Assembly: GCA_046329495.1 (NCBI GenBank)
Contig: JAXLUO010000004.1
Coordinates: 124,001 to 188,000, forward strand
Source: Bog-950 sp046329495
GTDB taxonomy: Bacteria; Bacteroidota; Bacteroidia; Chitinophagales; LD1
Direction: 5' to 3'
Length of the DNA: 64,000 nt
Below are positions 8,906 to 17,581 of the stretch, piece by piece. The notes below the pieces were generated by a model that was not told where the DNA came from, searched no databases, and worked only from the letters and a program-made list of their open reading frames with translations. Positions within the stretch are counted from its first letter, which is position 1, and each line of letters opens with the position of its first letter. The position numbers and the translations under genes were made by a program.

Positions 8906-10447
8906 ATGAAAGAACAAATTGAAGTGCTGAAGAAGAAACAGGCCCAGGCCGTATTAGGCGGAGGCCAGAAACGTATTGATGATCAGCACAAGAAGGGGAA
9001 ATTAACCGCCCGCGAGCGTCTGGACTTATTGCTGGATGCCGGCAGTTTTGAAGAGATTGGTATGCTGGTAGAACACCGCGGCCGCGACTTTGGTATTGAT
9101 AAGGAAATATACCCCGGCGATGGCGTAGTAACCGGTTACGGTACCATCAACGGTCGTATCGTATATGTGTTTTCGCAGGATTTTACCGTGTTTGGTGGTT
9201 CGCTTTCCGAAACACATGCCGAGAAGATATGTAAGATAATGGACCTTGCCCTTAAGAACGGGGCACCGGTAATTGGCTTAAACGACTCCGGTGGTGCGCG
9301 CATACAGGAAGGCGTTGTATCGCTGGGCGGTTATGCCGATATCTTTTACCGTAATACTATTGCTTCGGGTGTTATACCACAGATCTCGGCCATTATGGGG
9401 CCATGCGCGGGTGGTGCTGTTTACTCGCCTGCTATTACCGATTTTATCATGATGGTAGAGCATACAAGCTACATGTTTGTTACGGGTCCCAACGTGGTTA
9501 AAACCGTTACGCACGAGGATGTTACCAGCGAGGAACTGGGTGGTGCACAGGCCCATGCTACCAAAAGCGGTGTTACGCATTTTACCTATGCTAACGAGGT
9601 AGAGTGCATTAACAATATCAAGAAACTTGTAAGCTATATGCCGCAAAACTGCGATGAGCAGGCACCGGCTGTTGCCTATAATGGCGGCGATGAGGCGCGT
9701 CCGAAGCTGGCCGATATTATACCGGCTAACCCCAATCAGCCTTACGATATGCGCGACATCGTAAATGAATTGGTAGATGAAGGCAGCTTTTTTGAAGTGC
9801 ATAAGGACTATGCCGAAAACATAGTAGTAGGTTTTGCACGCCTGGCCGGCCGCAGCATTGGTGTGGTGGCTAACCAGCCTGCCGTGTTAGCGGGTGTGTT
9901 AGATATTAACAGCAGCAAGAAAGGCGCCCGCTTTGTGCGCTTCTGCGATTGCTTTAATATCCCCTTGCTTACGCTGGTAGATGTACCGGGCTTTTTACCG
10001 GGTACCGACCAGGAGTGGCATGCTATTATCACCAACGGCGCTAAACTGCTGTATGCCTTCAGCGAGGCTACCGTGCCAAAGATTACCGTTATTACCCGCA
10101 AAGCATATGGCGGCGCATACGATGTAATGAACAGCAAACACATTGGTGCCGATATGAACTTTGCCTGGCCCAATGCTGAAATTGCTGTAGTAGGGGCCAA
10201 GGGCGCTGCGGAGATCATCTTCCGTAAAGAGATTGCCGGTGCACCGGACCCAGAAGCCAAGCTGAAAGAGGTAATGGACAGCTACTCCGAGAACTTTGCG
10301 CATCCTTACAAAGCCGCTGCACGCGGGTTTATTGATGAGGTGATAGAACCCTCGCAAACACGGCAAAAGTTGATACGCGCCTTTAAGATGACGGAGAACA
10401 AAGCCGTTAAACTGCCGCGCAAGAAGCATGGTAATATACCTTTATAA
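8906..10447 (+). CDS. pccB: Acyl-CoA carboxylase beta (carboxyltransferase) subunit, propionyl/methylmalonyl-CoA type
   Basis: This 513-residue protein has the complete carboxyltransferase double domain. The acyl-CoA oxyanion motif GPCAGGAVYSPA is in the N-terminal half, and the biotin-side motifs FCDCFNIPLLTLVDVPGFLPGT and GGAYDVMNSKHIGADMNFAWPNAEIAVVGAKGAAEI are in the C-terminal half. Length and motifs match propionyl-CoA carboxylase beta or the related methylmalonyl-CoA decarboxylase alpha. It moves a carboxyl group between biotin and an acyl-CoA such as propionyl-CoA. No biotin carboxylase or biotin carrier gene is adjacent, so those must be elsewhere. Compare the second, more MCC-like, beta subunit at 19059-20702. 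Confidence 0.88.
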   Translation: MKEQIEVLKKKQAQAVLGGGQKRIDDQHKKGKLTARERLDLLLDAGSFEEIGMLVEHRGRDFGIDKEIYPGDGVVTGYGTINGRIVYVFSQDFTVFGGSLSETHAEKICKIMDLALKNGAPVIGLNDSGGARIQEGVVSLGGYADIFYRNTIASGVIPQISAIMGPCAGGAVYSPAITDFIMMVEHTSYMFVTGPNVVKTVTHEDVTSEELGGAQAHATKSGVTHFTYANEVECINNIKKLVSYMPQNCDEQAPAVAYNGGDEARPKLADIIPANPNQPYDMRDIVNELVDEGSFFEVHKDYAENIVVGFARLAGRSIGVVANQPAVLAGVLDINSSKKGARFVRFCDCFNIPLLTLVDVPGFLPGTDQEWHAIITNGAKLLYAFSEATVPKITVITRKAYGGAYDVMNSKHIGADMNFAWPNAEIAVVGAKGAAEIIFRKEIAGAPDPEAKLKEVMDSYSENFAHPYKAAARGFIDEVIEPSQTRQKLIRAFKMTENKAVKLPRKKHGNIPL

Positions 10448-10495
10448 GATGGTAGTTAAGTGCTTTGTTTCTTTACTTCGTTTTGGGTAGCTGCT

Positions 10496-12784
10496 TTAAA
10501 GCAATCCTCCCACGCCTTTAAATTTCTCAATAAACAAAAGCAACTTTTGAAATACGCGTTGCTTTATCGTAAGGTATTGCGGGTTCAGCGGACTCATTTT
10601 GGGTAATATAGAATTGAGTTCAGTTCCGTTATCACTGGCAAATTCACGTTTCAACGCAGTGGCTATGTAACGTTTTGCCGCATCTACATTCAATTTTTCT
10701 TCTTCAATCAGCGCTAAGGCTTCTTCCTTTTGCTTGCCCTGCGCATAGGTAAAGAACGAATCTATAATAGTGGCCTTGTCCTTTATGGCATCAAGGTTGG
10801 TGGCATTAATAAAATCAACTACCAGGCTCTCTTTGGCCCTGTTGCCAACACTGGAACGGATAACACGGCGTATCTCCTCAATTAGTGCTGCCTTATTCTT
10901 GTTCTTCTTGTTGTGCTCAAATATTAATTCCAGAATATAATCCAGGTTTATTTCCTGCGATTTAAGGAGGTCAATTTCAAAAACCACATCATCCCAATCA
11001 ATTTTCGATTCCTCAGCCTCTTTACCGGTTTTCTCACGCCTTAACCAATCGCGGATATCATTGTAAGTGGAGCGGTAATCCTGAATAATGCGTTCAGGCA
11101 ATACTTCCACCATTTGCATCGCTGACAGCTCCTCATCTGTTACAAAATGCGCCTTTTTAAACGCCTCCACAGCAGCCGCATCGTTTAGGTCTACGGCCTG
11201 TAGTGCTTTAAGCTTGGTAAACTCATCGTAATTCTGCAGTATATTTTCAACACGCAGATACTCCCCAAAAAGTTTTGCAAAGTCCTTTTTGTCCTTTTCG
11301 GTTACTATGGCCTCCGGATTGGGGAACCGTTCATTCAATTCTTTTACAACGTCCATATAACCCCTGCGGGCTTCGCCTGTGGTAGTGTCCGTAAAGCCTT
11401 CTAAATATTCCTTGTAGCTCTTTTCAAGCACCACGTTTTTGGTGTTTTTATCCCCAAACAGCGTAATGGCATCAATAGTGGCCTTCTCCAGATCCCTGAA
11501 GGTTACAATATTTCCAAAGGTTTTGGTGGCATCATAAATACGGTTGGTGCGCGAATAAGCCTGCATTAAACCGTGATAGCGCAAATTCTTATCTACAAAC
11601 AGCGTATTTAGTGTAGGGGCATCAAACCCGGTCAAAAACATCCCTACCACAATCACAAGGTCCACCTCTTTACTCTTTACCCGCTTGGCCAGGTCGCGAT
11701 AATAGTTTTGGAATTCTTTACTATCTACCCCGTAACTGGTTTTAAACAGGGCGTTATAATCATTAATGGCCTTGGCTAAAAATTCCTTGGCGCTGCTATC
11801 CATGGCCGAAGGCTCAAAACTTTCATCCACTATCTCCCCAATCGCACTTTGCTCTTCATTGGCGGCAAACGAAAAGATCGTGGCAATCCTTATCGGCTTG
11901 TCGCTTTCTTTCTGTAAACGGTTTAATTCTTCATAATAAAGTTTAGCCGCATCCACACTGCTTACGGCAAACATGGCATTAAAGCCGGTATTGCCGCCCT
12001 TGTTTCTATGGGTTTTTATCCTGAAGTTCTGTAAAATGTATTGCGAAACCTCTTTTATACGTTCAGGATGTAGTAAAGCGGCTCTGTTTTCTGCGGCGCT
12101 TAACTTCTTTTCATCCAGTTCTGTCTCCAGGCTCTTAAACTTTGGTCTTACATCGTTGTAATCAACCTTAAATTTCAGCACCTTTTCATCCCTTATAGCA
12201 TCGGTAATAACATAGGCGTGCAGCTCGCGGCCAAATACACTGGCTGTAGTTTCCGCACCCAAAGCATTTTCCGGAAAGATGGGGGTTCCGGTAAAACCAA
12301 ATTGATAGTATTTCTTAAACTTCTTGCCGAGATTCTTTTGTGCTTCGCCGAATTGGGAACGGTGCGCTTCATCGAAAATAAACACCACCTGCTTCTGATA
12401 AATCTCTAAATCATTCTCGCTCTTCATCAGGTTATTCAGTTTCTGAATGGTGGTAACAATAATTTTATTGTCATCCTTTTCTATGTTTCGCTTTAAACCG
12501 GCGGTACTGTCCGAACCATTCACACTATCCGGGGAGAAGCGCTGATACTCCTTCATGGTTTGAAAGTCCAGGTCCTTCCGGTCTACCACAAAAAAAACCT
12601 TATCAATAAAATCAAGTTGGGTGGCTAAACGGGCCGCTTTAAAGCTGGTAAGGGTTTTGCCCGAACCTGTAGTATGCCAAATATACCCGCCCCCTTCCGT
12701 ATCCGACCACCTTTTAGCCTGGTAACTGCTTGTTATTTTCCATAATATTCGTTCCGTGGCCGCTATCTGGTAAGGCTGGATATT
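10496..12784 (-). pseudogene. hsdR: hsdR remainder: type I restriction enzyme R subunit lacking its N-terminus
   Basis: The minus-strand frame is open from a TGA at 12785-12787 to the stop at 10496, about 762 codons. It begins inside HsdR just before the ATPase Walker A motif (HTTGSGKTLT, about 12644-12676), continues through the DEAH box (FIFDEAHRSQFG), and ends with a normal C-terminus. HsdR proteins are usually around 1000 residues, and the missing ~250 N-terminal residues hold the nuclease domain. There is no ATG before the Walker A region; the first possible start is a GTG at 12589, which would already lose the Walker A motif. The break coincides with the end of the decayed IS21 element. 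The product cannot be a working nuclease-translocase. Confidence 0.85.
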
Positions 12785-12884
12785 TCACTCAAACTGACCA
12801 CCCTTTTTTACTGCAAATTGACCACCCCAAACAGACTACATTTAGCAGGTCTTTTTCTAGGTATGGCGGTAAAAATCCTTCAGG

Positions 12885-13660
12885 TCATAAGCGTATTATT
12901 CGCCTTCTTTTCATGGTACTAAATCCTTTGTGCTCACCGTGGCAAAATACGGTACCTGCCTTTAATACAAAATGCTGGTCAGAGTTGTGCGTACGATTCT
13001 TGTGTACGGTGCATCTGCTAAAGTCTTCCCTATATTGTTTTATGGTGAAGAATATAGTACTTACCTGCCGATCACTTGTAAGATAAACTCTGGTCGAAGC
13101 TGATTCCAAAGTCATCTATAATGGCAAGTCCTGTTTTTCAATACGGGATTTCTTTATGGCGAGCCTATCACTTAACTGTTCATTTGAGTTGGGCAAAAAA
13201 GCCGGGTAGCATTGGTGTGAGTATCTTATAACCCAGCAGACAGCACTGGTCCGATAGCAGAAGCCAGTTGCAAGCTCCGGCCAGTGCTGCCGGTAATAAG
13301 TATGTTCTCCTTCTTAGTGATGAAGCTACCATCGGCAGCGGTGTATCTGGTTTTTGTCATACCTGGTATGTTATCTGCTCAATAGTAGACTTGTAGCGGA
13401 AGGGCGTTCCTCGTTCCCCGTTCAATAGACTTATGCCTCGTCCCATTCGCTGTCAATAAGAGGCTGTCATTTCATCGGCTGTAAACTTTTCCTCTTGGTT
13501 TTCAATACTGGTTTTAAAGGCGCTGCAACCTAAATCGCATCTTGCGCATTTTTTCTAAAACATCTGTGTTCTTTCGATTGTTTTTATGGAATAATAGGAT
13601 TGACTATTGGTAAGTACTCACTGCTATACTGCTGTGCTGGGGCATTGGCTGTTTAGGTGA
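12885..13660 (-). pseudogene. istB: istB relic (IS21 transposition helper ATPase)
   Basis: Reading the minus strand and allowing frame changes gives RFRYKSTIEQITYQ (about 13375-13412), then ADGSFITKKENILITGSTG (Walker A region, about 13265-13340), then TNATRLFAQLKMNS-like and IEKQD..DDFGIS-like text (Walker B region, about 13100-13230). This order is that of IstB, the ATPase that assists IS21 transposase. The remnant ends with a basic tail near 12885. The gene is destroyed by many small insertions and deletions. Confidence 0.7.
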
Positions 13661-14990
13661 CTCTTCTTCGCTAAAGTAATTCAGGTTCTTTTCCAATATT
13701 TGAAGGATGATGTAGTTGTAAACGCCGAAAGCATAACCCGTTTACAGGCGTTAACCAACCGTTAGATTACCAACTTTGCCAATTCAGAATACGGAACAGG
13801 ATTTATGCTCCAGGATATTTTTGTTTCAATACCTTGCAGTACTCAGCTACTTGCTGGTGTAATGCCCTGGTCTATAAACTTCTTTTCTGAACAAAGCGGT
13901 GGGAGGATAAGTATTCCTGATAGTGGTGTATTTATTTTACGCTGGTCGCGGTTATGCAGGCAATACGCTCATAGTTAAAAGACTTCTACAACCCGGAAGC
14001 TGTAGTATCTTGAAACTTTCTACCGATAAACCGTAGGGAACACTGTAATAGTGCTTGTCGTTTCCAAGGCAAATGGCCTTCTTCATTACGGTAGCCACGG
14101 CCTGCTGCTTTAGCTCATACCGTAAGGCCGGTAACGGTTGCAGGCACTTTTTTATTCTTCAAACTGCTGGCGACGGCTATAGCCCCTTTAAAGTGGCTGG
14201 TTGAGTTTTTCCAGTTCAATACAATATCAGAACGAGTTCTTCCCGGCTGTAAAGGTTCTGGATTTAAGCACTCATACATCCGAGTAATGATTTTATAGCC
14301 TTCTACCAGAGATTTATCCTTGGGCCTGTAGGTTCTGGCCGGGATTACGGTAGTACCGTAATGCTCCCAAAGTCGGCAAAGGTTTCATTGATAACCGGCT
14401 CGTATTTACTGCTTTGTTAACGGACAAGATTACGGCACAATGGTGCCGATGCTCCAAGTAGATGATTCTCGTTGCTTAACAGATCTTCTCTTCTGGCTGT
14501 AAAGGGCCTGCATAGGTTAACTGGCTGCATCAGTATAGCAGCAAACAGTTCTACTCTCTTATCTCACCGCTCTTGTCAACGATAACCGGTTTATCAGCGG
14601 CATAGTCATAAACATTTATCGCCGGCCTTATGCTCCATATGCATTACCGGGTTGGAACTGCGCATATAGGGCCTGTAGTGATTGAAACGGGTTATTTGAT
14701 AGCCATGGGATACTGTATCTGTATTGCTCCGCACGTTGTAAGGTATGGCTTCATCTCTTCTCTACCTCTGCAAGCAGTTTGAAATCGGCATAGCGGTTAT
14801 CCGGCCTGCTCCTCACCGCGCAAACAGCGTTCAACTCATAGTCTGTCATGGCGTTGACCGCTAAAAAGTCAGTTGCTGCGGGCAAATTTCTGAGGTATTT
14901 TTTGACCGGATTGGCGAGCATAAGTCATCAGGCTATTTATTCTTGTTTGCCTTGGAAAAGTGGCTTTAAAATCTGTCTTACTTTGCTCAT
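13660..14990 (-). pseudogene. istA: istA relic (IS21 transposase)
   Basis: The minus strand from an ATG at 14990 reads MSKVRQILKPLFQGK, then NPVKKYLR, AMTDYELNAV, RPDNRYADFKLLAE, SSNPVMHMEHKAGDK and EHYGTTVIPARTYRPKDKSLVEG in shifting frames. This is the order found in IstA: helix-turn-helix, then the DDE integrase core. Frameshifts and stops break it throughout, so it is an old, inactive copy. The junction with istB is approximate. Confidence 0.72.
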
Positions 14991-15169
14991 GCTGTCTTTT
15001 GTTGAATTAAGCTCGTTGGTTATACTTCCAACGTTGGGCATTTATGGTTGCCAAAACAACCTGTTCCAACGACCTGCTAGGGGTGGTCAGTTTGCGGTAA
15101 AGGGTGGTCAATTTGGTGTGAAAATGGGTGGTCAATTTCAAGTGAAATTATGGTCAATTTCAGTGTTTT

Positions 15170-15354
15170 TTCCAGCATAATGCACACTTTCATCGCCGGC
15201 TTCTATATAATTCGTAAAGTTTTCGCTGATAAACCGGTAAAAAGGTGCCTAATACAAACTGTTTAAAGTCCCAACCATCTACCGAGCCACGTAAATCGTT
15301 GGCTATTTTCCAAATTTTATTTTGTAGTTCTGTTCGCTGTGCTGCACTGGTCAT
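15170..15354 (-). pseudogene. hsdM: hsdM start fragment, frameshifted
   Basis: The minus strand from an ATG at 15354 reads MTSAAQRTELQNKIWKIANDLRGSVDGWDFKQFVLGT, the N-terminal domain of type I modification subunit HsdM. At the T-run 15239-15243 one base is missing. After restoring it, the frame continues as FYRFISENFTNYIEAGDESVHYAG and then stops being HsdM at the IS21 end near 15170. About 60 of roughly 500 residues remain. Together with the hsdR remainder, and with no hsdS anywhere, this shows a dead type I restriction-modification locus. Confidence 0.82.
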
Positions 15355-15502
15355 TATCTCCTTATTTTTTAAGCCTCTAATTTAATTTTCATACCGTTCT
15401 TTACTCCGGTAAATATAATTTTTGACCGGTATTATATAGGCTTTCCTTGTATAACAAATGGAAAAGAAATGCTAATTGCTATTGTTAGAAGCGGCTGTGC
15501 CG

Positions 15503-15700
15503 TCCATGCTCACGGTGGCCTTTGAAAGTCCTTTCGGTTCAATCAGCACGTTTTGCGAATAAACTGTCCCCATTTGCCATGCCCAATTGCGTCGCAAAGG
15601 GGGACGAGATAAAACAAGAAAAGCGTAGCTATGGAATAGTCTTGTTTTTTCGGAGGGGATAGAGAGGCATGGCTGGTTTAAAATACCACCTTGACCTGCC
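15503..15700 (+). repeat. Partial copy C of a dispersed non-coding repeat (core block)
   Basis: This stretch matches 17114-17310 and 55810-56000 nearly base for base across the core 15531-15671. All three share CTTTCGGT-CAATCAGC, the GCGAATAAA-TGTCCCC segment, a GGGGGACGAG segment and a long hairpin (here 15609-15650, with one arm base changed). Only the core block is present here; the later blocks seen in copies A and B are absent. No coding frame is conserved among the copies. It lies between the hsdM fragment and the broken Fic-type gene. Confidence 0.8.
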
Positions 15701-15774
15701 TTTAATCATTAAAGTTCCTACTTGCTCTCGTATGCCTTGTTGTTGGCCTGCTTAATTGAAATTAAGTGCTATTG

Positions 15775-16366
15775 TTAGGAACGGGCAAAGGCGAGTAGCG
15801 GATTGTAATCTCCATTGTCGGCTGCCCTTAGTGCTTTTAGGTAATTGGTGCGGACCACGCCTGCATCAGACAAGTTAGCCGCGCCCCAGGTAAATGGAGG
15901 TTGCTTATAAATCTTCTCAATCAGGATATCCGCCATCAATCGGCTGTGCCGTCCATTCCCGTTAGGGAAACAGTGGATGCTTACAATGCGGTGTTTGAAT
16001 CGGATGACAATTTCGTCAGGAGGGTAGGTATTATTTGCGTGCCAAAATCTTACGTCTTCCAATAGCTGCCTCAATGCAATAGCTATTTGCCATCTGTCCG
16101 TGCCGATGTTCTTGCTGGTAGTACGAAACTTGCCCGCCCATGCCCACACATCTTTACATATCGTTTATACGTTGCGAATAAACTGCTCAGTAAAAACCTC
16201 TTCCGGCTTAAAGGTACGCCCCATCTCCCACTGTATCGCCCGTTCTATATTATGCTGTCAAATTCATCAAGTTCTCCACGTGTGGCAATTGTGGTTATCA
16301 GTAGTCCATCTTTTTCGTCCTCGTCTAAGGTGTTTGGCCATTTATATAATCTAAATTTAATCCCAT
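15775..16366 (-). pseudogene. Broken 'mobile mystery protein B' (Fic-domain protein)
   Basis: The minus strand from an ATG at 16366 reads MGLNLDYINGQTP, then in other frames LDEDEKDGLLITTIATRGELDEF and IERAIQWEMGRTFKPEEVFTEQFIRN. After an in-frame TAA it continues as KDVWAWAGKFRTTSKNIG to the natural end. The Fic-type motif is HCFPNGNGRHSR. These segments match the family called mobile mystery protein B, whose partner A is encoded just upstream here. Frameshifts near 16325 and 16275, plus the TAA near 16168, make it a pseudogene; only the last 124 residues form an open frame (15775-16149). Fic enzymes usually transfer AMP to proteins. Confidence 0.8.
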
Positions 16367-16813
16367 AACAGTTTAGGCATTTCATTTTTTATAGTTAAGG
16401 CCCTTTCCTTTATGGCAGCTTTAATTCGTTGTTTTGAATTGGCCTGATCCTCTAATTTCATGGTATGGGCCGTGCGCATAACAATGGTTGTGGCCAGTTC
16501 TAAAGCCCGCTTTTCAATATACGCATCCAGTGACTTGTCATTCGGTCATAAACCCATATACCAATTGCATATCCATGGCCTGGGCAACTTCCCGCAGCGA
16601 TTTGATGGTGATGGAACCATTTTGTTCCCGTTTTCTATGTCCGATACAGCTTGCTTGGAAATATTCAACCTCTTGCCCAATTGCTGTAGAGACATACCAA
16701 GGGTGGTTCGGATGGCCTTTATCCACCCGGTAGGTGGAATGGCTACCTGTCTAACAGCAGCAAAATGAAGCATTTTGCTGTTAAGTTGTTGGATTTGAAT
16801 GGATCATGGCCAT
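16357..16813 (-). pseudogene. Broken 'mobile mystery protein A' (HTH regulator)
   Basis: Minus-strand segments give QQLNSKMLHFAAVRQVAIPPTGWIKAIRTTLGMSLQQLGKRLNISKQAVSDIE. A frame change then leads to NGSITIKSLREVAQAMDMQLVYGFM, and a further segment ends EMPKLLWD and a stop at 16357. This is the order of mobile mystery protein A, a Cro/CI-type HTH protein that may control or neutralise its Fic partner. At least two frameshifts are present. The end overlaps the ATG of the B gene (16366) by 10 bases, an overlap typical of two-gene toxin-antitoxin-like units. The start is uncertain; ATGs at 16813 and 16807 are candidates. Confidence 0.75.
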
Positions 16814-16828
16814 ATAGTCAATTATTAG

Positions 16829-16935
16829 TTTGACATTAATGATGTAAAAGTAAAGCAATTATTTGACTTATGCAACTTAAATGTAAAGATATAACTTGAC
16901 TTAATATAGAAATAGTAAAGGGATAGTTTGACTAT
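16829..16935. promoter_or_regulatory. 33-bp periodic repeat array upstream of the A/B pair
   Basis: TTTGAC-type words lie at 16829, 16862, 16895 (as CTTGAC) and 16927, that is, at spacings of 33, 33 and 32 bases. GTAAAG follows 20-21 bases into each of the first three units (16850, 16883, 16915). The array sits just upstream of the HTH gene's start. The three-helical-turn spacing would place the words on one face of the DNA, as expected for cooperative protein binding. Binding by the A protein is inference. Confidence 0.55.
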
Positions 16936-17424
16936 ACTTAACAGATACTCCGCATTCAGGGCATACGTTAATGGCTCATACTTGGGGCTTTAGGTCGGCG
17001 TTGTCCCGCTCTAAAAATATTATGTTAAATAAAGGAATTAAATAAGAAACAAAACATCTTTTATTATATCTTCGCACTAACCTAAGTTCCTTGACATACC
17101 TGTGAAACACTAATTTCCGTGGGAAACGTGGCTTTTAATAGTTCTTTCGGTTCAATCAGCACGTTTTGCGAATAAATTGTCCCCATTTGCCATGCCCAAT
17201 TGCGTCGCAAGGGGGACGAGAAAAAACAAGAAAAGCGTGGCTGTAGAATAGTCTTGTTTTTTCGGAGGGGGTAGAGATGCATAATGGATTTAAGACACCA
17301 CCATGCCCAACCCCAGACACTTTAAAATTTTGGCAATTTGTGCACGCAAAATCAACTGCACAAATGTGCACAAATGGAAACTGTGCTAATATGTCCAATT
17401 TCCGGTGGCGCAAGTCCGCTCCCT

Positions 17425-17460
17425 CTCCTTCGGAGAGGGTTGGGGTGAGGATTGGAAAAG
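17425..17460. repeat. Short REP-like inverted repeat
   Basis: CCCTCTCC-TTC-GGAGAGGG followed by TTGGGGTGAGG is a short palindrome of a type found scattered in many bacterial intergenic regions. A related GC-rich hairpin, CCCCTCT...AGAGGGG followed by CCGGGGGTGAG, lies at about 17956-17993. Both sit inside the non-coding stretch 16.9-18.4 kb. Confidence 0.5.
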
Positions 17461-17502
17461 TGTAAAGAAGTGTAAAGTTTCATAACCTCATAAGGCCTGC
17501 AC

Positions 17503-17581
17503 AGTCATCGGATGACTTTTGGGGCAGGAGTAGTCCATTGCAGCCGATAGGCCCACTTGAGGAATAAGTCATCCGATGACT
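17503..17581. repeat. Inverted pair of GTCATC-N-GATGAC palindromes (copy A)
   Basis: AGTCATCGGATGACTT (17503-17518) and AAGTCATCCGATGACT (17566-17581) are exact reverse complements, and each is itself a 6-bp palindrome around one central base. The 47-base spacer between them is almost identical in the copy at 56262-56340. The DNA or RNA could fold either as one long stem or as two small ones. Confidence 0.85.

Larger units (their letters stand above)
12782..15168 (-). mobile_element. Decayed IS21-family insertion sequence
   Basis: The ends carry the multiple terminal repeats usual for IS21 elements. TGACCACCC lies at 12795-12803 and 12819-12827. The inverse GGGTGGTCA lies at 15081-15089, 15102-15110 and 15126-15134, with TGGTCA at 15151-15156. 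Between them, minus-strand reading gives fragments of IstA and IstB broken by many frameshifts and stops; no intact frame survives. The left end abuts hsdR coding sequence and the right end abuts an hsdM fragment, so the element sits where most of hsdM, any hsdS and the start of hsdR have been lost. The ends are placed to within ~10 bases. Confidence 0.82.

Noticed and set aside
9278..9802. Minus-strand frame of 174 codons inside the carboxylase gene
   Set aside because: It is a reverse-strand reflection of a conserved coding region, with low-complexity text and no independent start signal.
14848..15180. Plus-strand frame of 110 codons with GGQFAVKGGQFGVKMGGQF text
   Set aside because: The repeated text is only a translation of the IS21 terminal repeats (GGGTGGTCAATTT).
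17156..17413. Minus-strand frames over repeat copies A and B (also 17082-17282 and 55784-56056)
   Set aside because: The same repeat is read in different frames in the two copies, so no protein is conserved.
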